A stretch of 64,000 nt of DNA. Source: Staphylotrichum longicolle (taxonomy: Eukaryota > Ascomycota > Sordariomycetes > Sordariales > Chaetomiaceae). Of this stretch, positions 55,393 to 64,000 are shown one piece after another. How positions within the stretch are numbered: the first letter of the stretch is position 1; every line of letters begins with the position of its first letter. A program made the translations under genes and the position numbers. The stretch is from NCBI GenBank assembly GCA_019096155.1, contig JAHCVI010000003.1, positions 3,348,001 through 3,412,000 on the forward strand, read 5' to 3'. The notes beneath the pieces were generated by a model that had not been told where the DNA came from, did not search any database, and saw only the letters and a program-made list of their open reading frames with translations.

Positions 55393-58300
55393 ATGGACGT
55401 AGTAAACTCTTCCGCCCTCGCGGCGGCGGTGACGGCGGTGACGGCGGCGACAGCATCAACAGCGGCGGCGGCATCGGGAAGCCGGCATCCGAACCCGCTT
55501 GCGTCGGCGGTGGCTGCAGCGAGCGATGTTGCAACGGCCCATGGCTCGTCGTCGTGGCTCGGCCTCTTTGCGAGGCTCGTTTTCTGGATCCTCCAGTTCG
55601 TGTCGACGGTGCTGTACTATGCCATCAAGCTCGCCACCATCTCGGTCCCACCCTGCTGTATACGCTCTTCTCGACCAGCCTGACCGTGACTATGAACGCG
55701 ACGACTCTGTAAGTTTGCCCGCGTCCGTCCCCGCATCCGGGTTGCCGGGTAACTCTCTAACCATCCCCTAGTATGCTCATCGTCGCCGCCATGATCGGCG
55801 CAGTCAGCTGGGTCGTCAGGTACCGCTACCTCAACATGTACTCCCGCCTCCCCCCCGAGCCGCAACGCAAGGAACCGGACGTCGATCTCTTCCCCGACAC
55901 CCACGACGAGGGCATTAAGTCTGGCCTGTCCAACTACTTTGACGAGTTCCTGAGCGCCATCAAGATCTTCGGCTACCTGGAGCGGCCCGTCTTCCACGAG
56001 CTGACCCGCAGCATGCAGACCAGGAAGCTGATTGCCGGCGAAACATTCAACCTCGAGGAGGAGAAGGGCTTTTGCCTTGTCGTCGACGGCCTGGTCGAGA
56101 TCTTTGTCAAGTCGTCCAGCTACAACCGTCGCTACGCCCACAGCCCCTACCTCGGCCCGGCCAGCGAGGCGCCCTCGAGCGACGATGAGCAAGAGGCCCC
56201 TGGACAGCAGCGGTACCAGCTTCTGACCGAGGTACGGAATGGTGCCCCCATGTCGTCGCTCTTCTCCATCATGTCGCTCTTCACCGAGGACGTTCCGCTG
56301 CGGCAGGCAGATGACGGCTCCGAGATGGGGACAGCTGCCCACAGCACTCTGTTCCCCAACTATCCTGCGAGTGCCGACTTCCGAAAGTCGCACGTCACGA
56401 CCGACTCCCTTCCAGACAGCCCTCAGCTAAATGACTCGGCAGCACAGTCTGCAGAGAGCCTCCCCGAGCACCTCGGCGGCACCCTCCCCAGAACAGGTCA
56501 AGGGCTGCCCCAAGTGCCCCCGATCTCACTCGACGGGAGTGGCTTCAGGAGACCACAGAGGCCCGTTCCCAAGCGGAATGCCACCACCTCGGCTCATCCG
56601 GATATCATCGCGAGGGCCACGGTGGACACGACCGTCGCCATCATCCCTGCGAGCGCATTCAGGCGCTTGATCAAGATATACCCGAAGGCCACTGCACACA
56701 TAGTGCATGTCATCCTGTCACGATTTCAGCGAGTCACCCTTGCCACGGCGTACGACTACCTTGGGTTGACCTGTGAGGTCCTGCAGATCGAGCGCCAGAT
56801 GCTGAAATACACAACCCATCAGCTCCCCAACCACCTCCGAGGTACTGCCTTGGATAGGCTCAAGGAGAAGTTCAAGAGGGAGAGGGAGAGGATTGGGGAG
56901 GAGGATGTCAGCAAGGGGATAGCTCTCCACAATGCCCGCGCCGGCCGTCGTCGCCGCTCGACAGCTACGCTCCGGAAGGAGGCCGCCTTTCAGGCCTTTT
57001 CCAAGCAGCGCAACCTCTCACAGGCTAGCCCGTCTTTGGCAGTTCCCAGCGCCGGAGATCTTGTGACACACTTGCAGCAGTCGAGAAGCGGAGGCAACCG
57101 GCCACAAAGCGTCGCATTCATGGACGGACCGTCTCCTCACCTCGACCTGCAGAGGGAAGCAGTGTCCCCTCTCGCGCAGCGCACCTTCAACCCTTTTGCG
57201 ACGCAGAGGAACGTGCACATCTCGCTAGACAAGAGAGAGACGCTGGACGAGGACAACTTGTTTCGGGAGTCGATCCTTGAGTGCATGTTCAGGGCCATCG
57301 GTCTAACGGGCAACGGCAGCCCCAACAGGGACACAGAGTCGAACCAGGCTTCCCCGCGGCTCGTTTCGTTTGACCAGCGGCGGCAAAAGGCCATGTTTAC
57401 GAACCACGCGTTTGGTTTTATGGATGGGCTCGAAGGCTCAGTCGACGGCGACACCGAGTCCATGACCTCGGCGGGACACTCAATGCCGCCCTCACCCAAT
57501 CCCCATCTACTCGCCCAGGATATGCGAGACGAGATGGAAATCGTCTTTTTCCCCAAGGGGTCTGTGCTGGTTGAACAGGGCGAGAGAAATCCGGGTCTTT
57601 ATTACGTTATTGATGGGTTCCTCGACATCTGCACTCAGGATAGCACATCGTCATCTGATGTTGTCCAAGCTCCAGGCAGGACATCACTGCACGCGATGGA
57701 TACCGCCGAGTCGCTGTGCTCGCCCCACCGGCTCGCCGAATCCATGCGCACAGGTAGCAACGTTGGGGACAAGAACATCAACGGGGATACGGACAAGAAA
57801 CCCAAGCCTGGGCGGCGAAGCGTCGCCCTGATCAAGCCGGGCGGACTCGCCGGCTACATCGGAACCATCTCGTCGTACCGATCCTTCATCGACGTGGTGG
57901 CGAAGACGGACGTTTATGTCGGCTTTCTCCCACTGACGTCGATCGAGAGGATCGTTGACCGGTACCCGATTGTGCTTCTGACTATGGCGAAGAGGCTCAC
58001 AAACCTGCTTCCGCGTCTGATCCTGCACATTGATTTTGCCTTGGAGTGGCTCCAGGTCAACGCCGGCCAAGTCATCTTCCACGAAGGAGACGAGAGCGAG
58101 GCCATCTACATCGTGCTGAACGGCCGTCTAAGGTTGGTCGAGGACAGAAAGGACGGAGGCATGAACGTCAAGGCCGAGTTCGGCCAGGGCGAGAGCATCG
58201 GCGAGCTGGAGGTGCTGACCGAGTCTTCTCGCTCCGGCACTCTCCACGCCATCCGTGACACGGAGCTGGTCAAGTTCCCTCGCACGCTCTTCAACAGCCT

Positions 58301-60104
58301 GGCGCAGGAGCACCCAAACATCACGATCAAGATCTCCAAGATCATCGCGTCCCGGATGAGGGCGCTGATCGACGATCCTACGACTGTGCTCGGACTCAGG
58401 GATGGGTCGGGGAGAAGCTCGATCAACAAGAGTTCAACGACGCTCAATCTGAGGACCGTCGCCGTCCTACCGGTCTCGGCCGGCGTGCCCGTGGCGGAGT
58501 TTGGCAATAGGTTGCTCAACGCGCTCACGGAGGTCGGGGCGCCCAACGGTGCAACGTCACTAAACAGTGCCGCTGTCTTGAATCATCTCGGGAAACATGC
58601 GTTCAACAAAATGGGCAAGCTCAAGCTGTCGCACTACTTGGCGGACCTCGAGGAGAAGTACGGGCTCGTGATCTACGTGGCTGGTAAGTTTTGATGAGTG
58701 AAGCACACCTGCAATGCCCCCTGTACTGACCTTGCCGTAGACACCAACGTCAATGCCCCTTGGACGCAGACCTGCATCGCCCAGGCTGACTGCGTTCTGT
58801 TGGTCGGCCTCGCGGATGGCTCTCCGGAAGTCGGGGAGTATGAGCGCTTCATGCTCGGCATGAAGTCGACGGCGAGAAAGATCCTCGTGCTTCTCCATCA
58901 GGAACGCTACTCCAACTCGGGCTTGACCAGAAAGTGGCTTAAGAACCGCGTGTGGATCAACGGCGGCCACTTCCACGTGCAGATGACATACAGCCCCAAC
59001 GCCGTTCCCATCCACCCGCCAGCCAAACCGGGAGGCCCGACGCTGAAGGAACGGGTCCAAATCCTGCACGCCGAAATCCAAAAGTACACTTCCAGAAAGC
59101 CGCGCCACAGCCCGTTCTACTCCCCCGACGCCCCATTCAAGGGCGACTTCCACCGTCTCGCGCGCCGGCTCTGCGGCAAATCCGTCGGGCTCGTCCTCGG
59201 CGGCGGCGGAGCCCGAGGCATCGCGCACATCGGCATCATCCGCGCGTTGCAGGAGGCCGGCATCCCCATCGACATGGTGGGCGGCACGTCGATCGGCGCC
59301 TTCATCGGCGCGCTCTACGCGCGCCACGCCGACTTTGTCCCCATCGTCAACGCGGCCAAAAAGTTCGCCGGCCGCATGGCGTCCATGTGGCGCTTCGCGC
59401 TCGACCTGACGTACCCCTCGGCCTCGTACACGACGGGCCACGAGTTCAACCGCGGCATCTTCAAGGCGTTCGGCAACACGCAGATCGAGGACTTTTGGCT
59501 CGACTACTACTGCAACACGACCAACATCTCCAAGTCGCGGGCCGAGTTCCACACGAGCGGCTACGCGTGGCGGTACGTGCGCGCCAGCATGTCGCTGGCG
59601 GGGCTGCTCCCGCCGCTGTGCGACGAGGGCAGCATGCTGCTCGACGGCGGCTACGTCGACAACCTGACCGTCTCGCACATGAAGTCGCTCGGGAGCGACG
59701 TCATCTTCGCCGTCGACGTCGGCGCGCTCGACGACAACACCCCGCAGGCCTTTGGGGACTCGCTCTCGGGCATGTGGGCGTTTGTCAACCGCTGGAACCC
59801 CTTCTCGTCGGTGCCGAACCCGCCGACGCTGGCCGAGATCCAGGCCCGGCTCGCGTACGTGAGCAGCGTGGACGCGCTCGAGAGGGCCAAGACGCTGGGC
59901 GGGTGCATCTACATGCGGCCGCCGATCGAGGAGTACGGGACGCTGGACTTTGGCAAGTTTATGGAGATTTATACGGTCGGGTACAAGTATGGGCAGGAGT
60001 TCTTGGCGCGGCTCAAGGAGAAAGGGGTGCTGCCGCTGGGCGAGGAGACCGAGGGGAAGAAGGCGCTGCGGAGGACTATGGCGCCGCGCAGGGCGAGTAT
60101 TTAG
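55393..60104 (+). CDS. NTE1: Lysophospholipase NTE1 (patatin-like, neuropathy target esterase family), one frame break
   Basis: Exons 55393-55708, 55772-58683 and 58741-60104. NTE1 is an ER-membrane phospholipase B/lysophospholipase that deacylates phosphatidylcholine to glycerophosphocholine. The N-terminal part has two membrane segments (WLGLFARLVFWILQFVSTVL and LMLIVAAMIGAVSWVV). Cyclic-nucleotide-binding-like domains follow (LIAGETFNLEEEKGFCLVVD; VLVEQGERNPGLYYVIDGFL; VIFHEGDESEAIYIVLNGRL). The C-terminal patatin domain has GLVLGGGGARGIAHIG near residue 1226, the catalytic-Ser motif GTSIG near 1258 and the catalytic-Asp motif DGGYVDN near 1378. In exon 1 the frame is broken at 55647-55649: after TISVP the expected TLLYTLFSTSLTVTMNATT lies in the next frame, and one extra C in the CCC run would restore it. 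With that base the protein is exactly 1530 aa. Confidence 0.93.
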
Positions 60105-60394
60105 TAACCTGTGTGTCGGGTGTAGCATTTTGTAGGCGTTTTTTCTGTTTGTGGGATAGAGAGCGTTGCATAGTGTTTATGCATTGTTTGTATTTTAGGT
60201 CTGATGGAAGTATTGTGCGCGAGGGGTGTTCATAGTTGTTGCGTGGTTTTGATGGTTGTTGTTGTCACCAGTTATCGTAGGGGTGGTCGTGGAACGTGAA
60301 ATTGGTGGTAGTTGACAGGAGAGCCAAACACTATACATCCTCATCTAGGGTATATGCCGTCTATGGTCTATCGTCTACGCGTCTCCTGTAACGA
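60105..60394. other. Convergent 3' regions of NTE1 and decarboxylase gene
   Basis: 290 bp between the two stop codons. It is T/G-rich near the NTE1 end, consistent with 3' processing signals. No gene is seen. Confidence 0.55.
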
Positions 60395-62071
60395 TCATCC
60401 CTTCATCACCTCCTCCGCAATCTCCACCAGCGTCTTGACGGCCGTATCAACGTGCTCCTTCTCGGTCGTCCTCACGCCCGTCATCAGGCGAATGGCGAAC
60501 CTGCCGTCCAGCTCCGTGCTCGTCAGCCAAATCTTGCCCGTGGCGTTCACCTTCTCATACAGCGCCCTGGTCAGCGCGTTCCGCTCCTCCAGCGGCGCCC
60601 CTTCCGACTTGGCCGCCAGGCGGAACACGGTCAGCGCAAACTTGGGCCCCGTCACGATCTCGAACAGATCCGACCTGCTCCGCAACGACTCGGCCAGGTC
60701 TTCGCCCATCTTGATGGTCCGCCGGATGTACTCCTGCAACCCCTTGACGCCGTACGAGCGCATCACGAACCAGATCTTCAAGCTCCGGAACCGCCTCCCG
60801 AGCGGGATCTGCCACTCGCGGTAGTCGGTCACCAGGCCGCCGTCCGACGCCTTGTTCCCGTACACGGCCTGGTTGACGCTCAGCGCCTGCACCAGCCAGT
60901 CGCGGTTGCGCACGAAGAAGCAGCTCGCGTCAAAGTTGACCAGCAGCCACTTGTGCATGTTCATGTCGAAGCTGTGGAACCGGCTGATCAGCGCGATCTT
61001 GGTCGCCTCCTGCACCTCCGGACACACCAGCGCGGCGCCCGCGTACGCCGCGTCGACGTGCACCCACACCTCGCCGGGCTGCCCGGGCGGGGCGGCGTGC
61101 TCGGCCAGCGCCCGGCTGATGCCGTCAAAGTCGTCGACGGAGCACACGTCGGTCGTGCCCAGCGTGGCGGCCAGGAAGAAGGGCTCGAGCCCCTGCGCGC
61201 GGCACTCGGCCAGCGCCTCGGCCAGCCGCTCGCGGGTCAGGGCGTAGCCGTCCTCCTCGCGCACGCGGACGGCGCGGAAGCGCACGCCGAGGATCAGCGC
61301 GGCCTTCTTGGCGCTCGAGTGCGTCAGCGTCGTCGCCAGCGCGACCATGCGCGACCGCTTGACCATGACGCGCTCCTCGCGCTCCTCCTCGCTCAGCTCC
61401 CTGCCGGGGGATGGTCTCGCGGAGGTACTTGTCGCGGGCGGCCACCATGGCGGTCAGCACGGCCTCGCTGGCCGAGCCCTGGATCACGCCGCCGCCGCGG
61501 GTCGGGCCCGTGGAGAGGAAGCACGCGGGCAGGCCGAGCGTCTTGGCCAGCCAGTCCAGCACGACCGTCTCGAGCTCCGTCACGGCCGGCGAGCAGATCC
61601 AGTTGAAGCAGGCGCCCGACAGCGCCGAGCTGTACAGCTCGCCGAGGATGGAGGGGTACGAGGTCGCGCAGGGGAAGAAGGCGTGGAAGCCGGGGTGGCT
61701 CCTGAGGAAAGGGGGGGATGGGGTGTGAGTATAGACGACCTAGTCAAAGAAAGTGGGGTGTTTGGTAGCTAGGGACTACGAACCAGTGGGTGATGCCCGG
61801 CATGATCTTGGCTTCAATGTCCTTTTGGATGTCGGCCCACGGCTCGCCGTCCTGGGGGGGCTCGCTGGGCAACAGCTTGCGCAGGTAGCCGGGCTCGACG
61901 GCCGAGACGACATTGCGGGTGGCGAGGGTGTCGAAGTAGGTGATGACTGGGAGGTGTGTTAGCTTTTGTGTTCTTTGGTTCTCACGGGTTATGGGGTGTG
62001 AGGTGTGCGTTGAGGGGCTTACTCTCATCGATGGTGGCATTGGCCGCCTCTCGGAATCCCTGGGAGTCCAT
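60395..62071 (-). CDS. Aromatic-L-amino-acid decarboxylase-like PLP enzyme, one frame break
   Basis: Exons 62071-62023, 61946-61784 and 61701-60395. It is a group II PLP decarboxylase of the AADC (tyrosine/DOPA/tryptophan decarboxylase) type. Features run in order: MDSQGFREAANATIDEI, the SHPGFHAFFPCATSYPSILG substrate-site region, and GVIQGSASEAVLTAMVAARD. Then come ATLGTTDVCSVDDFDGIS, HVDAAYAG (PLP-nitrogen Asp) and DMNMHKWLLVNFDASCFFVR with the Schiff-base Lys. In exon 3 the frame changes at a five-C run (61406-61410 as G on the plus strand). LRETIP must step to GRELSEEEREERVMVKRSRM. Dropping one C gives a continuous 505-aa protein of normal family length. Substrate cannot be told from sequence. 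It is not next to other secondary-metabolism genes here. Confidence 0.87.
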
Positions 62072-62817
62072 CTTGGCAGTTATGTCCTTGAGGTTATTTG
62101 AAAGATTTAAATTGTAACTGTAATGCAACGATGGGATGAAGAAACTGCCCGGTTATCTACGATAGGTACAGAATACAGAATACTTGAATGCTCTCCAGGG
62201 ATGCGGGGGTGAGCACCAGGAGGGAGAGGGGGAGGATCCGTAGTCGGCACTACTGCTCTTATACAATGGGAAGCTAACTAACATTAAACGTTACGCCAAA
62301 CAATACCCGGTCTAGCCATGCAACAGCTCACGACCTGGAATAACCGCCGCGGGGTTGGGATTCGGAAAGAGGCCGCAGAAGGGGGCAAACCCGGGTTTTC
62401 TCGGCAAACGTATGATTACCCCTAACCCTGTGTTGATTCTCAGGGGCAAGGGCAGATCAACATGAGCGCCAACAGACATGCTCAGAAACGTTACTGTGTA
62501 AATTGGTATGTAATATTTCACCACGGATGGCGCTACGACAAAGGACTAGTAAATTACGAATACACCGATCCGAACTGTCGTTGGTCCATCGCGCACAGAC
62601 CGTTGCGCCAGATCTTGGTTGGCCCCTGCAAGCTGCAAGGTGACATGGTTGCATCGAGTGACGTCGTTCACTTGCTTCAGCTCTTTTATCGACACCAGAC
62701 CGGCCTGGAACACGACAACAACCCCCCCGAGGCTGGTTTCTTTTGCAACATTCAGCAGCTTCGCTGAGTTGACTTGGGCGGTTTCACAAACAGCCATCAT
62801 TTCCATTTTCCGCAGCC
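62072..62817. promoter_or_regulatory. Divergent decarboxylase/anoctamin intergenic region
   Basis: 746 bp between the two start codons. Nothing coding is recognised; open frames at 62462-62767 (plus) and 62546-62920 (minus) have no motif. Confidence 0.5.
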
Positions 62818-63945
62818 ATGGCCGTCTCCCCGAGCCCGGACCGGGACAAGAGGCCCCAGTCCAACTTTGAGTGAGCTGCTTGTCCCTAGCAAAGGAGACA
62901 AATATGTCCAGAACTGACACAGAACCTGTCCAGTGTCGACTATGTAATCCACTACACCATCCCCCCAGGTTCGTCGCCTTACCTTACCCCTCTCCTCCCC
63001 TCAAAACCCCCCCCCTAACTCTCCTCGCCCTCCACAGAATCCGCCGAAGCCGAAGCCTCCTTCACCCAGCTCATCGATGCCCTCTCGGGGCTTCGCGACC
63101 GAGGTCCGCCGGGCCGCACCCGTCCTCCTCCTCGTCTTCCTCAAGCTCGCCTCGACCCGCCTCTCCACTCGCAAATCTACCGCGCCCGCGTCCAGGACTG
63201 GCTCTACGGCGTGCGCCGCACCCCGGCCCCGAGCCAGAACAACCCCACCGACGAGGACATGGCGCGCTACTTCGCCGAGGACGAGCCCGTCACCGAGGCC
63301 GAGCGCCTGCGCCTGGCCTACATGCTCATCACCCAGCCGCGCAACGAGGGCGGCGCCGGGATCACGCCCCGCGTCGGCACGTGGCGCTTCGTCAAGGGCG
63401 TGTTCCCGCTGCACGACCGCGCCTTCAACCGCCGGTGGATTGCCGAGTGGAGCGGCAAGTCGTATCTGGACGAGGGGGACATTGGCAAGATCCGGGACCG
63501 GTTTGGCGAGCGGGTCGCGTTCTACTTTGCCTTCCTGCAGGCGTACTTCGCGTTTCTGCTCTTCCCCGCGGCGTTTGGGCTGGCCGCATGGGCGATCCTG
63601 GGGCCCTTCTCGTGGCTGTACGCCGTGGTGAACTGTCTGTGGGCGGTCGTCTTCTTTGAGCACTGGAAGATGAAGGAGGTCGACTTGGCGGTGCAGTGGG
63701 GGGTCAGGGGCGTGAGCAGGATCCAGCACCCGCGGCCGCAGTTCAAGTTCGAGCGGGAGAGCGTCGACCCCGTCACGGGCGAGATTGTCAAGGTGTATTC
63801 GCCGTATAGCAGGTTGGCGCGGCAGCTGCTGCAGGTGCCGTTTGCCGCGGCCTGCGTGGTCGCGCTGGGCGGGCTGATTGCCAGCTGCTTTGCCATTGAG
63901 ATCTTCATTACTGAGGTGTACAATGGCCCGTTCAAGCAGTACCTG
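62818..63945 (+). CDS. IST2/anoctamin (TMEM16-family) membrane protein, 5' part, runs off the window
   Basis: Exons 62818-62870, 62934-62968 and 63038-63945, ending at a gtgagt donor; further exons lie beyond 64000. The 332 codons seen match the N-terminal half of fungal TMEM16 proteins such as the Aspergillus scramblase and yeast Ist2, ER-plasma-membrane tethers or lipid scramblases. Visible are DVDYVIHYTIPPESAEAEAS, YRARVQDWLYGVRRTPAPSQ, TEAERLRLAYMLITQPRNEG and GERVAFYFAFLQAYFAFLLF with LYAVVNCLWAVVFFEHWKMK (first membrane helices). EVDLAVQWGVRGVSRIQ and EIFITEVYNGPFKQYL follow. Between about 63087 and 63160 the frame reads a Pro/Arg-rich stretch. The expected GFATEVRRAAPVLLLVFLKL is in another frame, implying two compensating indels. 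Confidence 0.87.
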
Positions 63946-64000
63946 GTGAGTTGGGACGTCCTAGGAGCAGGACGAAGGGGCGGGCTGCTAACTTGGGGGC

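Noticed and set aside
58560..60128. 522-codon open frame antisense to NTE1
   Set aside because: It is the mirror of a high-GC3 exon; its residues are mostly Arg, Ala, Val, Asp and Gly with no motif, and the sense strand has a clear patatin domain.
60452..61606. 384-codon open frame antisense to the decarboxylase
   Set aside because: Antisense shadow of a GC-rich exon with no domain; the sense frame has PLP-enzyme motifs.
62416..62430. Telomere-like CCCTAACCC sequence
   Set aside because: Only about one and a half units; no array, so chance.
1..64000. tRNA, dispersed 5S rRNA, transposon or CRISPR features
   Set aside because: Looked for box-B-like GGTTCGA..CC words, 5S-like segments, terminal repeats and repeat-spacer patterns; none held up by eye. 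A covariance-model search would be decisive.

Overview
The window is nuclear DNA of a filamentous ascomycete, most likely a Sordariomycete and possibly Sordariales. Coding regions are GC-rich. Introns are mostly 50-105 bp with GT..AG ends and CTRAC-type branch points. Gene content is eukaryotic and fungal: a DASH kinetochore subunit, INO80 subunits, a KapC-type bZIP factor, ergosterol enzymes, a fungal NTE1 and a fungal anoctamin. I saw no rRNA, tRNA, transposon, CRISPR array or AT-rich RIP-like block. Genus and species cannot be read from the sequence. Exon boundaries were worked out by eye from reading frame, splice consensus and family similarity.

Layout. 1.8-2.9 kb: ERG25 (+). 3.4-4.2 kb: pterin carbinolamine dehydratase with a Gln/His tail (-). 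6.3-8.3 kb: KapC-like bZIP factor (+), probably with a 1.1-kb first intron. 9.3-13.7 kb: ARP5 (-), DAD4 (-) and IES6 (+). 14.2-14.6 kb: small membrane protein (+). 15.6-16.3 kb: GOT1 (+). 17.0-17.8 kb: profilin (-). 20.7-22.7 kb: disordered fungal protein (+). 23.3-24.7 kb: probable mitochondrial protein (-), divergent from an AFG2/DRG1-type AAA ATPase (25.1-27.5 kb, +). 29.0-32.1 kb: PSY2/PP4 regulatory subunit 3 (-). 37.2-38.6 kb: conserved fungal protein of unknown function (+). 42.6-45.7 kb: ALG5 (+) and ERG1 (-), convergent. 46.7-52.9 kb: three mitochondrial genes in a row on the minus strand (PPR protein, MME1-type carrier, IMP2). 53.3-54.5 kb: SUI2/eIF2-alpha (-), divergent from NTE1 (55.4-60.1 kb, +). 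60.4-62.1 kb: aromatic-amino-acid decarboxylase-like enzyme (-), divergent from the 5' part of an IST2/anoctamin gene that runs off the right edge. Two long gene-poor gaps lie at 32.1-37.2 and 38.6-42.6 kb.

The genes are mainly housekeeping and do not form a biosynthetic cluster. Some neighbours are functionally linked. ARP5 and IES6 encode the two halves of one INO80 module. ERG25 and ERG1 are both ergosterol enzymes but lie 42 kb apart. PPR/MME1/IMP2 are all mitochondrial.

A recurring oddity is single-base reading-frame breaks, several beside short C or G runs, inside otherwise well-conserved genes (GOT1, PSY2, the PPR gene, NTE1, the decarboxylase, the 20.7-kb gene and the anoctamin). The simplest explanation is residual base-level error in this assembly. 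These loci should be checked before any is called a pseudogene.
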